A stretch of DNA of 64,000 nucleotides from Glutinoglossum americanum (lineage: Eukaryota > Ascomycota > Geoglossomycetes > Geoglossales > Geoglossaceae): assembly GCA_020080175.1 (NCBI GenBank), contig JAGHQL010000028.1, positions 1 through 64,000 on the forward strand, read 5' to 3'. How positions within the stretch are numbered: the stretch's first letter is position 1; the number at the start of each line of letters is the position of its first letter. The position numbers and the translations under genes were made by a program. The notes under the pieces are model-generated. The model made no database searches. It saw only the letters and a list, made by a program, of their open reading frames with translations, and had not been told where the DNA came from. This document shows, piece by piece, positions 47,075 to 58,227 of the stretch.

Positions 47075-48017
47075 ATGACACCCAAAGTAATAGTCATCAC
47101 TGGTGCTTCTCGAGGTACGGCCTTGTCGGTAAATGGCCGAATGCCAATCTAACGACTCCTCCCAACACAGGCATCGGTCTCGCGGTCGCACGATTCCTCC
47201 TTCGCGCCCCCCAGTCACACAACGTCGTCGTCGTCGCTCGCAGTCGAGAACCCCTCGAAAGCTTAAAGTCCCAATATCCCACCCAGGTGCAGGTAGTCTG
47301 TGGGGACCTGAGCGACTCGGCGACTGTGAAGGAGGCGGTGGAACTGGCACTGGAGACGTGGGGCCGTCTAGATTCATTGGTACTCAATCACGGGATTTTA
47401 GAGGCGAAGAGGGTGGAAGACCATGAGATCGAGGCTTGGAGGAGAACCTTCGATGTCAATTACTTCTCAGTTGTAGAGTTTGTCAAAGAGGCGCTTTGCC
47501 ATCTCAGGCGATGGCGCGGGAACATTATTATCACTTCCTCCGGGGCGGTGACAACTGGATATGCAACTTGGGGCGCTTACGGGGCTTCGAAGGGTAGGCA
47601 ACAAGTTCTTGTGGCATAATGACAGGTCTTGAAACGTTAATATGTGCATCTTGACAGCGGCGATAAACCACCTTGTCCTCACCCTTTCGAACGAGGAGAA
47701 ACTAGTGACCTCCATTTCCATCCGTCCAGGTGTAGTTGATACAGAGATGCAACGGGAGATACGAGAATTTCATAGTACTGCTATGGACCAGAAGGATGCC
47801 GAACGTTTCAGAACGTTGAAGGAGCAGGGTGGATTACTGAAACCGGAGCAGCCTGGGCACGTCATAGCAAAGCTGGCAGTGGGTGCCCCCCAAGAACTAA
47901 GTGGGAAGTTTTTGAGGTGGGTAGAAAAAACTAGTCCATTCGCAGTACGACCGATATAGGTGCTGATCCCTTGCATTTAGCTGGAATGATCCCGCGTTGG
48001 CTGCATTCCAAGACTGA
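47075..48017 (+). CDS. Short-chain dehydrogenase/reductase
   Basis: NAD(P)-dependent oxidoreductase of the SDR family. Exons 47075-47114, 47171-47593, 47658-47916 and 47981-48017 give 252 residues, and the phases agree at all three introns. Rossmann motif VITGASRGIGLAVA at residues 6-19, NHG (the NNAG-like motif) in the middle, then ITSSGAVTTGYATWGAYGASK with the catalytic Ser, Tyr and Lys, and SIRPGVVDTEM after it. The last exon provides the ending SWNDPALAAFQD. A frame without the last intron stops early at 47957-47959. The substrate is unknown; the family resembles Irc24/benzil-reductase type enzymes. It is the last intact gene before the transposon-rich part. Confidence 0.9.
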
Positions 48018-49303
48018 GGGAAGTATACATCTATTAGGTACTATAGAAGCTACTATCTAGATGCATAACGCACAAAACCTAGACTTGTGAGCCGTTAGCG
48101 TAGAACCCAGGATAGCGGTGATAGCAAGAGTTGTGGGTTTGGAGTGTGAGCTTCAGTTGAAAGATGAAAAGTCTTGGTTTTCGGCATCGGCATGGTGCCT
48201 CAGCATTAGCATGGTAATTGTAACATCATGAGCTCAGTGTGTAAGGGTGGCCAACAGCAAAATGAAAGCGCCGAACCTACATTGAGAGGGAAGAGCCGAC
48301 TCCAAGAGTCGATACCTATTCGCGACAATCAGTAACCATTCATCAACACGCACATCTAAGATATTCCAGCGCTTGAATGTGTTGTCAGGTAATCGAACCA
48401 AATTTGCTCTTCATTGAAGATCGGAATTTGATAGTATATAAACCATTTTGCTCATCATGGAAAGGAACAGCATGAAAAGAGAAGGATCAGGAAAGGCCTC
48501 TTACAGCTAGGCTAGCTCAACACAAGCACCTCATTGGACGACGTGATTAGGGGATTACTTTCCGTTAGTATTGAGCCTAGACAGACCAGAACGTTAGCAG
48601 CTTCTAACACATAGGAAGGTCGATGTAGGGTTGGTTGGGTCAAGAGGAGTCAGATGGTCCGTTTGGCTAGGACAGGTAAATCACCACGAGAGCCGAAGCT
48701 CGATGTATGATAGGGGCGACACGAAGATTCATCATTGGTACAGAAACGGAGGCCACACAGGAGAGAACGGGTAGGAGTTGAGACTTACGTTGTGAGGAAA
48801 CCGAGTTGTGGAGCGAGAAAGATGGGCCCGAGAAAAGTGTGTGGGTCTCGCGCTAGCAATGTTCGACGTATTCTCTCGGGCCAACCCCATGTTATCACGT
48901 GTCCGCTAGAATAGGTATTTATTTTCCCGGTAAATTCACATTCGGTGAACAATTGAATGGGAAAAAACAAAGAGCCGTGGGTTCTCCGCTAATAATTACA
49001 ACCAAGACCTTGGAGTCTTTTTGCGCCAAGAAAACTGCAAACTGCCGAATCCGGGGGTGAGCAATGCCGCCCTGTGCTCGCGCGAGCCGGGCCATATAAC
49101 AGGGGTGATTGCTTACTATCTTCTAACCTCAACTACAAAGTATTTCAACTTATTCAACCTTTACTAATGATATTACATTTTTCTTCTACTTAAACCAGCT
49201 TGAAGGTCATTCCTTCATTTTTTTCATCTTAGTTTACAATAAAAAGCTATAATATAAAATATAAAGTATAATTTTATAGTTTAAAAAAAAAAATTAAAAA
49301 ATA
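48018..49303. other. Transition from gene block to transposon block
   Basis: About 1.29 kb without a supported gene. Composition is ordinary until about 49120 and then becomes clearly AT-rich. Only a 61-codon minus-strand frame (48785-48970) is open, with no family features. Confidence 0.45.
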
Positions 49304-49653
49304 CGAAGGCAGTAGCCATAAGTTTTGACCCATCTTGCTAAGTGGCTACCTCACTAAACTGCTGCCCTAACTAAAATTTTTGTGACCGTCAGCTTTTTAC
49401 GGTCAAGACTTCACTCGATAGTAATAGGTGATCAAATTTTTTAATTAAATAAATAAAGTAGAACGTACTTACAAGTATTGATATACTAGTAAACTTCTCC
49501 TTGTCGCTGTCACTTTCACTTTCTTTCTGTACTAGATGCTCTACCTTCTTTGTACTTATTACCTCCATCGAGCCTAATAACTTCCTTAATATAATGAGGT
49601 ATATGTTCTATCCAGACCTGAATGTGCTTTTGCTCTAATTCTTGCTATACTTC

Positions 49654-50125
49654 TGTAAGAACTCTCGATGCCAAGGCGACACGAAGGCACTCCGACGTCG
49701 AGGGATCTAAGGGGTTCGATAACAGTGTGACGTCGCACCTTGCAGCGATGACGATGGCTGGCCGACTGGTCTGCGTCTAGGTAAGGTCTAGATGTACGAG
49801 GACTAATGGATGGACTTGATGGTCGATGGTTCAGGGCGACTTGACGTCGGCCCGATTTAGAATGTAGAGTAGACGGAATAGACTTGATTCTAGTAAGCAG
49901 GAGATGTAGAAGAACTGATCGCTGACCTCCAGCGGGAGGCCAGCGAGCTACTTATATACACGACGGGCATTCAACAATGGACCAGACATCATAAAGCAAT
50001 AAGGATGTACGCTTGCAGAATCTATATAGCCATATAGGCAAGTCGCCATTTGCGTAACCCGAGCTAGTTACCCGGCCGCGGAGGCCTAAATGGCCTCGCC
50101 GGGTAACCGACTGCGGGTCATGACA
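49654..50125 (-). mobile_element. Solo LTR, 472-bp family A, inside the mariner element
   Basis: Read on the minus strand it begins TGTCATGACC and ends TTCTTACA. The 5-bp duplication ACTTC flanks it (49649-49653 and 50126-50130). Its 472-bp length equals the LTR at 61746 and the solo LTR at 54209. A TATATAA-like box is present (GTATATAAGTAG on its sense strand). It is a fossil remnant of recombination between the LTRs of a Ty3/Gypsy element. Confidence 0.9.
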
Positions 50126-50839
50126 ACTTCTCTCCATTTAAATTCCATAAGTGCCCTATATCTAGGTGCTCCTTTTGTAGTGGTTTTTTGTTTAAGGTAA
50201 TACCAGCATGGCTCTATAGCATTCAAATCTGGTAAATTACCAGGCCATCTAAATCGCTCCATCTTATACTATTTAAAAACCTTCTCTTGTATAGAATGTA
50301 CATATGAAGAAGCCTTATCCTCTTGTACTATAATATCTGATCGAGACTTTTTACACTCTTGTGCAAAAGATAAAAGTTTTTCCTTAAGAATAACTTTTTG
50401 ATATCAATACCAATCAATACCTCCTCCTGCACTTCATTCTAACTTTCCAGTTTTAGATGTAAAACTCCATTGTGGTTTGCGACCTCGAATAGAATGTCGT
50501 AATTTTGCTTATCGTTCAGTAGTTTTTCTTTCCCATAACTGTCGTGCATGTGGTTCTAAGATCTTATTCAAAGAATCAATCTCCTGCCTTGCTTTTTTTT
50601 TTTCCACAGTAGTTTCTGCTTTCCAGATATGTATTGGCCCTTTCCAATCATAAGAGAAACATCCCCAAAACATAAACTCAGAACACTTTTTCCAGCATCT
50701 ACGTACATATGTCTTATGATAACGTTCATCTGGAGTTTTCCATACACGAGTTCCTTCTCGCTGGTGTCCTAATACCATACTTGTTTTATCTGTTCATATG
50801 ATATTTTTCCAATCTTCCAATTTCCAATCTTTATGTCTT

Positions 50840-51916
50840 TGTCATGACCTGCAGTCGGTTACCCGGCGAGGCCATTTAGGCCTCCGCGGCCAGGTAACTA
50901 GCTCGGGTTACGCAAATGGCGACTTGCCTATATGGCTATATGGATTCCGCAAGCGTACATCCTTATTGCTTTATGACGTTTGGTCCATTATTGAATGCTC
51001 GTCGTGTATATAAGTAGCTCGCTGGCCTCCCGCTGGAGGTCAGCGATCAGTTCTTCTACATCTCCTGCTTACTAGAATCAAGTCTATTCCGTCTACTCTA
51101 CATTCTAAATCGGGCCGACGTCAAGTCGCCCTGAACCATCGACCATCAAGTCCATCCATTAGTCCTCGTACATCTAGACCTTACCTAGACGCAGACCAGT
51201 CGGCCAGCCATCGTCATCGCTGCGGGGTGCGACGTCACACTGTTATCGAACCCCCTAGATCCCTCGACGTCTGGCCTCCCGCTGGAGGTCAGTGATCAGT
51301 TCTTCTACATCTCCTGCTTACTAGAATCAAGTCTATTGTAATGTGTAGATAAGAACTCGCGCACACCACCACTTGGGCAAAAAACCATAGTATTAGCCGA
51401 CAGGCTAATACGTTCCTACACCGTGCTTATATAGAGCCGCATGTAATATGACATCGGCGCGCCGGCGGTGTCCCACCACGCCCAACCGTTACAATTGCCC
51501 TCTCCTTTAGAGACTGCGTCCTCGCAGTCTAGGTACACTCAGGCACCCCTAGCACTGCACGCAGGCATCCCGCCGGTGGTAACAACACTGGCACACAGGC
51601 GCGCACTCTACCCATAAGCTACGTTAAGCCCCCAGCTTCGTAGCTACCAGCTGGAGCACGACCCTACGCCGCCCGCAGCCCGCCCACGAAGCTGTCAGTC
51701 AAAGGCAAGTAGTGCACCCCACACGACTTGAACCCGTGACCGTTGTTGGCTAATACTCTTGTAATGTGTAGGTAAGAACTCGCGCACACTACCATTCGGG
51801 CAAAAGACCACAGTATTAGCCGACAGGCTAATACGTTCTTACACCGTGCTTATATAGAGCCGCATGTAACATGACATCGGCGCGCCGGCGGTGTCCCGCC
51901 GCGCCCGACCATTACA
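50840..51916. mobile_element. Composite LTR insertion: family A front joined to a miniature LTR element
   Basis: The insertion is bounded by GTCTT at 50835-50839 and 51917-51921, so it appears to have entered the mariner element as one unit. It begins as a plus-oriented family A LTR (TGTCATGACC, 50840-51268). It then repeats an internal piece of the same LTR (51269-51336) and passes into the miniature element (51337-51916), whose last bases ATTACA form the far end. A family A end (TTCTTACA) is missing. It is non-coding. Confidence 0.75.
51337..51916 (-). mobile_element. Miniature LTR element (TRIM-like), two 157-bp LTRs
   Basis: Direct repeats 51337-51493 and 51760-51916, each 157 bp, begin TGTAATG and end TTACA. 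They surround a 266-bp GC-rich internal part with no coding frame. The likely sense strand is minus: on that strand a CTCTATATAAGC box lies inside the LTR, and a purine-rich tract (AAAGGAGAGGG) precedes the downstream LTR, as a polypurine tract should. The two LTRs differ at about a dozen positions, all transitions, which suggests RIP rather than great age. There is no gag or pol, so it would depend on another element. Confidence 0.75.
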
Positions 51917-52484
51917 GTCTTAATGCAAATTAAAGTCGAGCTTCTCTCATCTCTTGTGTAAGTTCAGGTTTCTAACTTGGCTTACGTTTTGACATCCTTG
52001 CTTCTTGTAATATTCAATATGCTGTTCTTACAGAAACACCTACTAACCAATCAAGCTTTTCAGAAGATTTTTCTCTACCATCACGATCTTTTCTTACATG
52101 CTTTAATAACTCTTTCTTCTATTCTTCTGTAACTACTTTAGGACGTCCAGAATGAGGTGCATCTTCTATATACTCAATCTTGAGTTCGCGAGATTGTGCG
52201 AGGTTGTAACCTCGTTCGCATGCTTTTTTCTTGAGATTGTAAATAGTTTTTCTAGAAAGACCAGTAATTTCGGTCACATGCTTTGTTGGAATGCCTTCTT
52301 CAACTAAGACAAGTATCTGGATATGTACCGCAATATTGTGCTTCTTAAAAACCATTTTTACATAGGTATATTGACTCGAATAGGGTGGTTAGTAGTTGTA
52401 CTGGAGTTTAGTTGAGGCACTGTCTAATTCTAGACCTCGCTTAGGTAAGATGAGTCAAGACTTTTGGCCGCTGCCTTCATACTT

Positions 52485-52695
52485 ATAAAGTAAATATAAA
52501 AACTCTTAATATTAAAAGAGTATAAAAATAATTTAATATTAAAAATTTTTAGAAAATTTAATAATAATATAATATTGTATCTTGTAGCAGTTATAATAGT
52601 TAATTAATTAAACTATATATAAATAAAACTTAAAGTTATAAAATAACTAAATATCAATTTAACTTAAAATATAAAATAAATAAAATAGACTTTAT
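52485..52695 (-). mobile_element. Strongly mutated family A LTR fragment
   Basis: AT-rich sequence that still follows the order of the minus-oriented family A LTR (compare 52720-52870). It is a relic with many transitions. Confidence 0.5.
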
Positions 52696-53362
52696 TGTAA
52701 GAACTCTTGATGCCAAGATGACATAAAGGCACTCTGATATTAAGGGTTCTAAAAAGGTTCAATAATAATATAATGTTGTATTCTACAGTGATGATAATGG
52801 CTAACTAACTAGTTCATATCTAGATAAGGTCTAAGTATACAAGAACAAATAAATTGACTTAATAGTTCAATAGTTTATAGGTGTTACGACTATGGCGATC
52901 TATGTGCAGCTAATGTGTGGTACTATAGCAGTCTACGTGTTGCTTATGTGTGGCTGCTACAAGCTATAGTGTTAAAGGCTAAACCTTGGTGTTCGGTGGG
53001 AGAGCCTCAGTGTTAAGAGTACGGCTTGCCAGCACTGTGTGGCCACACAGTATTATGCCTATATGTATATAAACTTCCTCACACCCTACACCCCTCTTCT
53101 TCCCCCAGTTTAGTATCGTCTTAATAGAATCCACCTAATATGTCTTCCAGGCACCGGAACTGGCAATTCGTGACAATAGGTGACTTAATGTCAGTCTAGT
53201 TTAGAATATAAAGTAGGTAGAATAGACTTGATTCTAGTAAGTAGATAATATAGAAAAACTAATTGTTAACCTCTAGTAGGAGGCTAGCAAGCTACTTATA
53301 TATATGATGAACTTTTAACAATAAACTAAACATTATAGAGTAATAGGATTATATGCTTCTGG
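52696..53362 (-). mobile_element. Family A LTR, minus orientation, split by a second LTR
   Basis: It starts TGTAAGAACTC and follows the family A sequence to 52881, resumes at 53176 after a 294-bp insertion, and breaks off near 53362, before its expected TGACA end. AT-enriched relative to the copy at 49654. Confidence 0.7.
52882..53175 (+). mobile_element. Solo LTR, 294-bp family B, with target duplication ATAGG
   Basis: It begins TGTTACGAC and ends CGTGACA. ATAGG is duplicated at 52877-52881 and 53176-53180. A TGTATATAAAC box at about 53058 and a CT-rich stretch after it look like a retroelement promoter. It sits inside the older family A LTR. It is less AT-biased than its host copy, so it is younger. 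Remnant only; no coding part in the window. Confidence 0.85.
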
Positions 53363-53375
53363 ATATCACAGTAGT

Positions 53376-53510
53376 TGTCATAACCTGCAGTTGATTACCT
53401 AATGAGGTTATTTAGGCCTCTATGACTGGGTAACTAGCTCGGGTTACACAAATAGCGACTTGTCTATATGGTTATATGGGTTCTATAAGCATACATTCTT
53501 ATTACTTTAT
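53376..53510 (+). mobile_element. Family A LTR, 5' fragment
   Basis: Plus-oriented copy starting TGTCATAACCTG and running to the TTTAT before the next element at 53511; the rest is missing. Confidence 0.65.
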
Positions 53511-54174
53511 TGTTACGATGGCTACTGGGTAAGGGCCCAGTAGGTTACCAAACAAGCTGAAAAGGAGGGCTAGCTCTGAAGAAGGCCGACGGAGCATAAG
53601 AGGGACCACTCTATATATAATACACTAAGTTAGTGACATACGAATAGAGCCTGCAAGGCCCCACTAATGATATCATAAAGGAACTCCACATGAGAGTACG
53701 GCCAGCAGTAAAAGAACCACACAGGTATCATAGGAACTCCATATGGAAGCACGGCTAGTGGCAAAGAAACCGCATGGGCATCATAGGAACTTTATATAAA
53801 AGTATAGATGGTAGCAGAAGGTATAGCCAGTGATGAAGGAACCACATAGGCATCATAAAGACTTCCCAATAGAAGTACAGCCAGAGGTGAGAGGTCCGTA
53901 CATGTCTATAAAGAGAACTAGGCAGGTCTCTACCCGTAGACCCCTCAGAGCCATTAGTATATATAGAAGGCCAAGGAGGGTCCTGAAGGGAACCTCATCG
54001 GTCAATACCATAATCACATTAGATAGACTATTAAAAACTATTAGGCCTACTCTCCCATCATGTCACACAGCCAGCCTCTCTTACTCTATTATGACTGGCC
54101 CTTTAGGGCTAGTTCGGTCTTGATGCCTACGACACCCAACCTTTGCGGCCCAGCTTATATAAGCAGCTATCACA
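53511..54174 (+). mobile_element. Possible LTR of a third family (C), with internal minisatellite
   Basis: A 664-bp unit with ends TGTTACGATGG and GCTATCACA and a CTTATATAAGC box close to its end. I found no target duplication (TTTAT on the left, ATATA on the right), so the boundaries are tentative. The middle has about four imperfect units of roughly 55 bp (next entry). Confidence 0.45.
53667..53890. repeat. Imperfect tandem repeat, about 55-70 bp units
   Basis: Successive units begin near 53670, 53725, 53780 and 53850, each with ATCATA-GGAACTCC-type starts and an AAAGAACCACA-type end. Units differ mostly by transitions. The array lies inside the putative family C LTR, where such repeats often sit in the U3 part. 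Confidence 0.65.
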
Positions 54175-54208
54175 ATATACGATGACGAACGTATAATGGC
54201 TAAGAGAT

Positions 54209-54680
54209 TATCATGACCTGCAGTCGGTTACCCGGCAAGGCCATTTAGGTCTCCGCAGCTAGGTAACTAGCTCAGGTTATACAAATGGCGACTTGCCTAT
54301 ATGGCTATATGGATTCCGCAAACGTATATTCTTATTGCTTTATAACATCTAGTTCATTATTGAATATCCATCGTATATATAAGCGGCTCGCTGACTTCCT
54401 ACTGGAGGTCAGCGATTAGTTCTTTTATATCTCCTACTTACTAGAATTAAGTCTATTCTGTCTACTCTATATTCTAAACTAGGCTGACATCAAGTTGCTT
54501 TGAACTATCAACTATTAAATCTATTCATTAGTCTTTATACATTTAGACCTTACCTAGATACAAACCAGTCAGCCAGCTATTATCATCGCTATGGAGTATA
54601 ACGTTACACTATTATCGAACCCTCTAGATCCCTCGACGTCAGAGTGCCTTCGTGTCATCTTGGTATCGAAAGTTCTTACA
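54209..54680 (+). mobile_element. Solo LTR, family A, 472 bp, target duplication GAGAT
   Basis: It starts TATCATGACCTG (first bases mutated from TGTCATG) and ends AGTTCTTACA. GAGAT flanks it at 54204-54208 and 54681-54685. Same length as the copies at 49654 and 61746. Fossil with many transitions. Confidence 0.88.
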
Positions 54681-54714
54681 GAGATTATATTGCATATAAA
54701 TGAGATATTATTGA

Positions 54715-55480
54715 TATCACATGAGCTAATTACTCGACCGCGGAGGCTCAGCAGCCTTACTAAGTAACTGACTACAGGTCATGACAATCTTACATAAGTG
54801 CAGACTAGTCAGCTAGCTATCGTTATTACTGCGGGGTGTGACATCATACTGTTATCGAAACCCTTAAGAGCTCTCAATATTAAAATGCTTTCGTATTGCC
54901 TTGGCATCGAAAGTTCTTACAAAAATATAAAAAATTAATTATTAACTTTTAAGTAAGATATTCAGTCTATTCTTAAATACTTATTATATATATAAATAGC
55001 TTACTAGCCTCCTGCTAAAAGTTAGTAATCAGTTTTTTACATTACTTACCTATTAAAATTAAACTTATTCTACTTACTTTATATTTTAAATTGAGCTAAT
55101 ATTTAGTAACTTTAAAGTTATTAAACTATTAAGTTAATTTATTAATTCTTATATATTTAAGGCCTACTAAGATATAAACTAGTTAGTTAACTTTTATTGT
55201 TACTGTAAAGTATAATATTATATTGTTATTGAATTTTTTAAGAACTTTTAACTTCAAAATACCTTTATATCATTTTGATATCAAGAGCTCTCATAGTTTT
55301 AATTATTTTTTTTTATTATATATATATATGTAACTTGTTAGTCTTATAAGATAATAAGAATATATATTTTTGGAATTTATATAAGTGAGTCACTGTTTAC
55401 ATAACTTAAGTTAGTTACTTAGTTACAAAAATCCAATAAATCTTATCAAGTAACTAATAATAAGTCATTATACCTAAATG
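54715..55480. mobile_element. Cluster of family A LTR fragments in both orientations
   Basis: About 54717-54787 is a minus-oriented front piece (ends GGTCATGACAA). About 54788-54921 is a plus-oriented end piece (ends TTCTTACA). About 54945-55295 is a heavily AT-mutated plus-oriented copy. About 55370-55480 again matches the front of the LTR in minus orientation. They suggest repeated insertion followed by decay. Confidence 0.55.
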
Positions 55481-55499
55481 AAAATTCAATAAAAAGATA

Positions 55500-56007
55500 A
55501 ATAAGTTTGTTAGAAATAATAAAGCTAGAAGAATTGATTGGTACTAATATAAAAGAGTTATTTTGATAAAAAAGTTTATTCTATTTACAAAAAAATCTAT
55601 AAAGGACTAACCAAAGACAGTTTTTCAAAAAAAACAAATTACTTGCATATATACATCCAGCTCAAACAAAAATTTATAACATTTTTAATATATAGTAATT
55701 ATCATAGTTAGGAAATTCTCCTGACCTTAATATGATTGAACCAGTCTAAACTTATTTCAAGAGAGTAACTACAAAGAAAAAATTTCTCAAAACATGAGAA
55801 GAAGTGACTGAAGCATGGACTAAGGCATGGGCAGACCTTGAGTAAAGTAGAATTCAGGCTTGGATTAAGTGCATCAAGTCTCATATTGATAAAGTTATTG
55901 AGTTGGAGGGTAAGAATAACTATCGCGAAGGGCGGGCTTAACTAGGTTTTAGTGGAGTATAGCCTAAGCGAAGCCTAAATGAAAGTCTTAAAACTTTTGG
56001 GTTCGGC
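55500..56007 (+). mobile_element. Tc1/mariner transposase relic, C-terminal part
   Basis: The frame at about 55715-55935 reads GNSPDLNMIEPVW, then AWTKAWADLE, RIQAWIKCIKSHIDKVIELEG and NNYREGRA. This is the D34D/E region and tail of a Tc1/mariner transposase related to the one at 49304-52479. At least two in-frame stops occur. A right inverted end resembling that element's (AAAACTTTTGGGTTCGGCCTCTG) ends near 56007, followed by TA. The left half of the element is not recognisable. Confidence 0.75.
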
Positions 56008-56507
56008 CTCTGTACTGTTGACTATGAATAGTGCCGTATCGCATGTCTCACGCTGAGACGAACGACAACACTACCAAAACTCTGCAAATTTCTCAGTCCT
56101 TCGGGATTACGGGAAACTCCGTAGAGCGGAGGGGAAAGCTGAAAGACAGCCAATAGCGAGAAAACAACAGTAACTATTTTTGCCAAAGACGGCACTGTGG
56201 GTTTAGAGGCAATTGGTCATGTGCAGTCGGGCAGCTTTCTTTTTCCTTGCTCATCCCTATTCTCACGCAGTACTGATAATTCACCAGCTTTCCCTCGAGC
56301 ACCGTCATGGACTGGCAAGATCACTTTCGAACTCCGTAATCTGATACTCCCTGTACTCAGAAAGTTGCGGGAGCTGAAATGACCTCCTGGAGCCGACAAA
56401 TTTGGGCGTCCTGTAGGTTTCCGAATTAGATAAGAGCTGCACTCGATGCAATGTTCTCTCCCTGTCAGCCAGCTGTTTTACCCTCTCTTACCAATACCCG
56501 TTTGCAG

Positions 56508-58227
56508 CGGTTACCGTTGGCTCGTGGCTCTACATTGATGGCGGCGAGATCGCCCGTGGCTCATACAGTGATAATGTAACTAATCTAAGCCTTTGTATGT
56601 GCCTCATACTTTTACTTCGCAATGATCACTCACACTTATGACCAGTAACTAATACGTTATCAATCGATCTTTCTAAACCATGGACTGCTGCAAATGTTAC
56701 AATAAATTCCATTGAGAAACATCCAGGCTGCCCATCGCTCAACCACCAGGCCTTGCTCTTCAACAGGAAAGACGGCGCAGTATATTCGTTCGGTGGAGAA
56801 GCTACGAGTCAACCACCATTCTACTTTTTACCCGAACCGTTGTCCGTGTGGAAGCTTGTCCCCGATGGTCAAGGTGGCGGTAGTTGGTCGATCCATCTGA
56901 CTGCTTCTGAGCCACCATTTTCGGAGGGAGTCCTCCGGCCCATGGGCGGTTCCTTTGCTTCCGGCAAAGAAGAAGCGCTTTACCTAGGTGGATTCTCCTC
57001 CGGGGGAACGAGTTCACAAACCACTGACGTAGGCTATGTTCCGCTGCCGGGTCTCATAACGGTCGATTTCGCAGACAAAAAATTTAGGAACATCTCAGCG
57101 GCAGGGTACTCGACATACTCCACGTCGGCATGGGGTGGCATGCACTATATTCCTATGCTAGGTCCCAATGGGGTGTATATCATGATAGGTGGAGACACAC
57201 CACCGCCATGGTCATATACTTATGGAGATTCGAAGCGCAAGATGGATAATATCACCGTATATGAGCCTGTGACGCGCCAATGGTTTCATCAGACTACGAT
57301 TGGCGATGAGATACCAACTCCGAGGGAGCACTTCTGTATTGTTGGAATGGGTGAGAAGGCAAGCGGCTCTTTTGAGATGTAAGCTAAAGCCCTTCCTTAC
57401 ATATTCGGATCTTCAAGTATCTGTTTAGCATGCCAGTCGTCACTGACAAGCCAACCTCCGAAGATTCATTTACGCAGGATACGACGGAATTGGGCGTCCG
57501 CCATCGCCTAAATACGACGAACTTTGGGTGCTGACGCTCCCAGCATTCCACTACCAAAAGGCCGACTACACAAGCACACACGGCCGCCACGGACACACTT
57601 GCAGCGTCATTGGCAGCCGCTACATATTCACATATGGCGGTGGGGAAATGCTGAAAAATAACTTTTGGGGCGAAGTCGGGCGCCCTGACCCCGTGTTCAA
57701 TCGCGGCATTGGGATATTTGATATGAGTAAAATGACTTGGGTCGAGGAGTTTGACCCTGACGCTGCGCCGTATGTCCGTCCAAATAGCTTCAATGATTGG
57801 TACGCTGCGAAGTAAGTCCGCGACATCCTCCTATCTTGAGATTAGAATGGCTCATCCCGATTTTGTAGTGGACTTTACCCGCAAATTTGGGATCAGCCTG
57901 AGCTAAAAGACCTATTACAGAATAAAAGTTAGTCAAACCTACACCGTTTACGTAGGGAACTTACTGATCTGCTCAGTGTTACCGCCGGCTTCCCCGTCAT
58001 CCTCAAATCAAGCCACAACAATTCCTGTTGCGCCGTCAAACGGTTCATCATCCAGCCGGAGACCGCTCATCGGCGGCATCATTGGTGGCATTTGCGGCGG
58101 ACTGCTCTTCTTTGCAGCAGCTGTGATATTCTTTCGGCGTCTACATCAGTCGCGCTCTAAGTCTAGTTCAAGGACCGGAAATGAAGATCAGCCTATGTCA
58201 CATCTGCATCACCTAGGCGACATTTAA
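56508..58227 (+). CDS. Kelch-repeat protein with C-terminal membrane anchor
   Basis: Predicted extracellular or luminal kelch propeller anchored by one transmembrane segment. Kelch blades are seen as WLYIDGGEIARG, AVYSFGGEATS, ALYLGGFSSGG, GVYIMIGGD, IYAGYDGIG and YIFTYGGGEML. The C-terminus is Ser-rich, then RPLIGGIIGGICGGLLFFAAAVIFFRR and a basic tail ending LGDI. Four introns join well: after NLSL near 56597-56645, near 57380-57465 (E|IFIYAGYD), near 57813-57868 (WYAAN|GLYPQ) and 57928-57977 (QNK|MLPPAS). The first coding exon with the start and signal peptide is not resolved; the listed start is a plausible acceptor (TTTGCAG at 56501-56507). An ATG at 56379 could supply a short first exon. 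Similar fungal genes are uncharacterised. It stands between transposon relics but shows no RIP-like decay. Confidence 0.75.

Larger units (their letters stand above)
49304..52479 (-). mobile_element. Tc1/mariner DNA transposon, broken by nested LTR insertions
   Basis: Inverted ends: the left (from 49304, CGAAGGCAGTAGCCA) matches the reverse complement of the right (ending 52479) for about 30 bp with few changes, and TA flanks both sides (49302-49303, 52480-52481). The transposase is on the minus strand. Its N-terminal helix-turn-helix lies at 52119-52355 (MVFKKHNIAVHIQ, ETTGLSRKTIYNLKKKA-like), the catalytic part at 50509-50778 (SEFMFWGCFSYDWKGPIHIW), and the C-terminal end at about 49510-49650 (IQVWIEHIPHYIKEVIRLDGG). 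The gene is interrupted by a solo LTR (49654-50125) and a composite LTR element (50840-51916) and also has several stop codons of its own, so it cannot be active. Confidence 0.85.

Noticed and set aside
48785-48970. 61-codon minus-strand frame before the transposon block
   Set aside because: Short, no motif, no splice partners; likely chance.
51494-51759. Interior of the miniature LTR element as a tRNA gene
   Set aside because: Only a T-arm-like piece is present; no D arm, anticodon arm or acceptor pairing could be found.
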